Assembly: GCA_943357975.1 (NCBI GenBank)
Contig: CALRGS010000017.1
Span: forward strand, 1 to 9,953
DNA length: 9,953 nt
From: Candidatus Nomurabacteria bacterium
Lineage (GTDB): Bacteria; Patescibacteriota; Minisyncoccia; Phycocordibacterales; UBA1006
Reading direction: 5' to 3'
Positions within the stretch are counted from its first letter, which is position 1, and each line of letters opens with the position of its first letter. Under the pieces are notes generated by a model. The model did no database searches. It was not told the DNA's origin and worked only from the letters and a program-made list of their open reading frames with translations. Both the position numbers and the translations under genes were made by a program. Below are positions 9,300 through 9,953 of the stretch, one piece after another.

Positions 9300-9363
9300 G
9301 TGGAATTAGTCACGTGTTTATGGTATATATTAGACAGTCTTACAAGTATATTAATCTTTTATT

Positions 9364-9953
9364 ATGAACAAGGTCTCTCAAATTGTATTCAGAGAAGATT
9401 TTATTTTAAATCTCTTAGCTAAATTGAAAACAGGGAATAGAAGGGGGATCCATTTAAACGTACTTCCTGGCAACTCTGCATCAAGATTAGATCTTAAAAA
9501 AATTGATGCCATAGAGGCTGATTTGGCGAATAATTTTTTGAACACCTTACTGACAAAAGATAAGTTTAGTTTCGAAATAAGTTTTGACGATATTCAAATT
9601 TCTAACTTATCCCAGGATGAAAAGAATGCAATATTTTTGCTTTCTCGAAAATTAAATAACATGGTGCACGAAAACGATGATCAGTTTCTTGAATTTGGTA
9701 TTAAAAACTTTAGCCTTGGGTACCCGATTTTAATTAAACGTGAAGTTAATGATCCAAGTAAGGTAATAAAAGCTCCACTTTTAATTTGGAATTTAGAAAT
9801 AGAAAAAAGTAAAAATAAAGTAAATAGTTGGATAATTAGTAGGAACGAAGAGTCCCCGATTCATTTGAATGAATTATTGAGGAGCTATATAGCCACAGAT
9901 GCAAATGTCAACCTCGAGCAAATTTCTGAGCAGATCCTTGAAGATGGTCTCGT
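9364..9953 (+). CDS. N-terminal part of a large protein resembling DUF4011-type SF1 helicases (runs off the window)
   Basis: An ATG at 9364 opens a frame with no stop to the end of the window (196 residues plus 2 nt). It starts MNKVSQIVFREDFILNLLAK; residues 25-44 read NRRGIHLNVLPGNSASRLDL. Residues ~115-145 (NFSLGYPILIKREVNDPSKVIKAPLLIWNLEIEKS) have the layout LGF/Y...KAPLL.W/V..EIE. This is followed by W.I.R.EE.P..LNE.L (155-171), which I associate with the N-terminal domain before a DNA2/NAM7-type (COG1112) helicase. That assignment is from memory of the motif layout and needs the downstream Walker motifs. Such proteins are often over 1,000 residues and occur in defence islands. Codon use is more AT-rich (TTA, AAT, ATA) than in typA, in keeping with an accessory gene. 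No Shine-Dalgarno is present; a TATATT lies about 15 nt upstream. Confidence 0.65.
   Translation, partial: MNKVSQIVFREDFILNLLAKLKTGNRRGIHLNVLPGNSASRLDLKKIDAIEADLANNFLNTLLTKDKFSFEISFDDIQISNLSQDEKNAIFLLSRKLNNMVHENDDQFLEFGIKNFSLGYPILIKREVNDPSKVIKAPLLIWNLEIEKSKNKVNSWIISRNEESPIHLNELLRSYIATDANVNLEQISEQILEDGL

Noticed and set aside
9309..9320. CACGTG-centred sequences as possible parS sites (here, and in tRNA-Leu near 3591)
   Set aside because: Only the 6-bp core matches; the flanking bases do not fit TGTTNCACGTGAAACA, and the other copy is explained by the tRNA.
1..9953. CRISPR array, transposase, integrase or restriction system
   Set aside because: No regularly spaced repeats and no ORF with such motifs were seen in the window.

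Overview
The window looks like a piece of a small, streamlined bacterial chromosome, most likely a member of the Candidate Phyla Radiation (Patescibacteria, Parcubacteria-like). That is an inference. It rests on AT-leaning DNA, very short intergenic gaps, tRNA genes without an encoded CCA end, almost no Shine-Dalgarno sequences, several promoters whose -10 box sits only 6-9 nt before the start codon, and small lysine-rich membrane-anchored proteins of a style I associate with that group.

Layout. 1-643: 3' end of a ClpB/ClpC-type AAA+ unfoldase and its terminator. 704-963: tRNA-Tyr(GUA), its terminator, then a GC-rich, highly structured element carrying copies of tRNA-Tyr pieces. 995-1242: rpmG (bL33) with a near-leaderless promoter and a bidirectional terminator. 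1254-2292 (minus): a THUMP-type RNA methyltransferase. 2307-2628: tRNA-Trp(CCA) followed after 5 nt by a two-helix membrane protein. 2629-3784 (minus): miaA preceded after 4 nt by tRNA-Leu(CAA), itself preceded by a ~130 nt structured leader. 3771-4918: parB-like gene. 4920-6572 (minus): LOG-family nucleotide hydrolase, a YtxH-like anchored protein, a small membrane protein and a possible 41-codon gene. 6571-6850 (minus): an unrecorded-looking 57-aa gene with its own promoter and terminator. 6844-7376: a 154-aa unknown gene. 7379-9299: typA/bipA. 9364-end: start of a large protein resembling the N-terminal part of DUF4011-type SF1 helicases.

Themes. Translation and RNA maturation dominate (bL33, three tRNAs, MiaA, an RNA methyltransferase, TypA). 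All three tRNAs carry A36-A37-A38, the MiaA recognition triplet, and one of them is in the same transcription unit as miaA. Two protein genes start 4-5 nt after a tRNA 3' end, so tRNA excision would itself create leaderless mRNAs. A GC-rich palindromic element occurs three times: inside miaA, inside parB and in the promoter region of the LOG gene. A 16-bp direct repeat brackets the 154-aa gene in front of typA. No CRISPR array, transposase or integrase was seen.
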